A DNA stretch of 7,272 nucleotides, from the NCBI GenBank assembly GCA_964440915.1, contig CAYTTV010000100.1, positions 1 through 7,272 on the forward strand, given 5' to 3'. This stretch comes from CAMPJM01 sp964440915 (lineage in GTDB: Bacteria > Bacteroidota > Bacteroidia > Cytophagales > Cyclobacteriaceae). How positions within the stretch are numbered: the first letter of the stretch is position 1; each line of letters starts with the position of its first letter. The notes under the pieces are model-generated. The model saw only the letters and a list, made by a program, of their open reading frames with translations. It was not told where the DNA came from and did no database searches. Of the stretch, positions 6,887 to 7,272 are shown one piece after another. Position numbers and translations under genes: made by a program.

Positions 6887-6909
6887 GGACCTTACGACCG
6901 TAATAGTCC
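6887..6909 (+). repeat. Interrupted dyad downstream of the DUF2480 gene
   Basis: GGAC (6887-6890) pairs with GTCC (6906-6909), and inside them TTAC (6892-6895) pairs with GTAA (6900-6903) around a GACC loop, with a small internal bulge. It starts 68 bases after the DUF2480 stop. No U-run follows, so it is at best a weak or factor-dependent terminator. The motif CTTACGA in its left half also occurs 19 bases upstream (6872-6878 and 6891-6897). Confidence 0.35.
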
Positions 6910-6951
6910 ATGCAATAAGTTTCTGTGCCTCATCAAGTTGGCCGTTTATGC

Positions 6952-6984
6952 GCTTTTTTTTACAGAATTATTTTAAAAAAAAGC
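6952..6984. repeat. Perfect 11-bp inverted repeat of T8/A8 tracts just upstream of P1
   Basis: GC-T8-A (6952-6962) and T-A8-GC (6974-6984) are exact reverse complements, separated by 11 bases. The right arm ends nine bases before the -33 element of P1. The centres of the two tracts are 21 bp apart, about two helical turns, so the bends they cause should add up. An upstream element or bend for P1 fits better than an intrinsic terminator, because no U-run follows the stem on either strand. Confidence 0.55.
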
Positions 6985-6993
6985 CTTAGAGCG

Positions 6994-7024
6994 TTTGCAA
7001 TTGATATTGTCTTTGTTACCTTTG
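6994..7024 (+). promoter_or_regulatory. Promoter P1, Bacteroidota type (presumed rRNA operon)
   Basis: TTTG (6994-6997), a 19-base spacer and TACCTTTG (7017-7024) match the phylum's TTTG / TAnnTTTG consensus fully. The start would fall near 7029-7031, at the base of a hairpin (CCGTT 7030-7034 with AACGG 7038-7042). No start codon with a long frame follows, consistent with a structural RNA transcript. Confidence 0.7.
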
Positions 7025-7063
7025 CATTCCCGTTTCGAACGGACTTCCAAAAGAGAAAGAAAG
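7017..7063 (+). repeat. Promoter/leader module, copy 1
   Basis: This stretch, from the P1 -7 element onward, resembles 7188-7233. Both share TAC-TTTGCAT, a GC-rich core around TTTCG, then TTC, an AAA run and GAAAGAA. After the shared GCAT and a one-base gap, 14 of the next 22 positions are identical by my count. Copy 1 can form the 5-pair hairpin 7030-7042, and alternatively pairs CCCGT (7029-7033) with ACGGG (7067-7071). Confidence 0.5.
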
Positions 7064-7163
7064 TTTACGGGTAGTTCTTGATTTTATTGCTTTTACCGCT
7101 CATAGAGCCGTTTTTCAAAAAAACACATCCTAATAAATAATTTAAAAAATGTTTTGAATTAGT

Positions 7164-7195
7164 TTTGGAAATGAAAATAGTTCTCTTTACTTTTG
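7164..7195 (+). promoter_or_regulatory. Promoter P2, Bacteroidota type (presumed rRNA operon)
   Basis: TTTG (7164-7167), a 20-base spacer and TACTTTTG (7188-7195) again match the consensus fully, 171 bp downstream of P1. The DNA just upstream (about 7117-7160) is very A/T-rich with several A-runs and could act as an upstream element. The start would fall near 7200. The transcript leaves the window after about 70 bases without meeting a plausible gene start. Confidence 0.72.
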
Positions 7196-7233
7196 CATCC
7201 GCTTTCGGAGGTTATTCAAAGTAGAAAGAAGAG
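7188..7233 (+). repeat. Promoter/leader module, copy 2
   Basis: This is the second copy of the module seen at 7017-7063. It carries TCCG (7198-7201) and CGGA (7206-7209) as a small hairpin with a CTTT loop. The same core has two other perfect 6-base partners downstream: TTTCGG (7203-7208) with CCGAAA (7235-7240), and CGCTTT (7200-7205) with AAAGCG (7247-7252). These pairings exclude each other. Confidence 0.5.
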
Positions 7234-7272
7234 ACCGAAAAACGTAAAAGCGATTATTATAACAGCAGGCAT

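Larger units (their letters stand above)
6820..7272 (+). other. 453-base region without a protein gene: presumed rRNA operon control region
   Basis: No credible reading frame or tRNA was found here. From left to right it holds a dyad (6887-6909), an A/T inverted repeat (6952-6984), promoter P1 (6994-7024) with its start region, a GC-poor stretch with long A-runs (7116-7150), and promoter P2 (7164-7195) with a second, similar start region running to the window end. Tandem strong promoters with TTTGCA(T) starts and no coding start in the leader are typical of Bacteroidota 16S-23S-5S operons. The rRNA itself is not in the window, so this assignment is inferred. A highly expressed protein or tRNA gene is the alternative. 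Confidence 0.6.

Noticed and set aside
6820..6993. tRNA or small RNA gene after DUF2480
   Set aside because: No cloverleaf, T-loop motif or promoter was found on either strand in this stretch.
7098..7115. Terminator-like GCTC-ATA-GAGC followed by CG and five T's between P1 and P2
   Set aside because: A four-pair stem with a three-base loop is too weak to call; it might act as a pause site at most.

Overview
The window reads as ordinary core genome from a member of the Bacteroidota, probably near Cytophagales/Sphingobacteriales. Three things point there. Several start regions are A-rich with little or no Shine-Dalgarno sequence. Three good matches to the Bacteroidota promoter form TTTG-N19/20-TAnnTTTG are present. 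The gene set (cytosolic-type M61 peptidase, rpmH-rnpA followed by an S41 protease, tsaB, DUF2480) is typical of that phylum. Genus cannot be told from this window.

Layout. Positions 6-1160 (+) encode a class A FAD-dependent monooxygenase. It converges, with one base between the stop codons, on an M61 glycyl-aminopeptidase-type metallopeptidase at 1162-2871 (-). A 242-base divergent intergenic region holds a strong promoter reading right and a roughly 170-base leader for rpmH (ribosomal protein L34, 3114-3272). A 122-base spacer with two consecutive hairpins separates rpmH from rnpA (RNase P protein, 3395-3766, GTG start). An S41 carboxy-terminal processing protease (3804-5456), tsaB (t6A37 tRNA modification, 5574-6266) and a DUF2480 protein (6298-6819) follow on the same strand. 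The last 453 bases hold no protein gene. They carry tandem promoters P1 and P2, 171 bp apart, each followed by a similar GC-rich start region. This is the usual look of a Bacteroidota rRNA operon control region, so a 16S gene probably starts just beyond the right edge (inference).

How the parts fit. The right two thirds is translation-themed: L34, the RNase P protein for tRNA 5' maturation, TsaB for t6A37, and a presumed rRNA promoter. The S41 protease and DUF2480 protein are co-directional with these. The left third, a monooxygenase and an M61 peptidase, shows no clear functional link to the rest.

I see no obvious new defence, mobile or CRISPR-like system. The best leads are the start region of rnpA (a four-codon minigene overlapping the GTG start, or a one-base deletion), the duplicated promoter/leader modules at the right end with alternative RNA pairings, and the hairpin pair between rpmH and rnpA.
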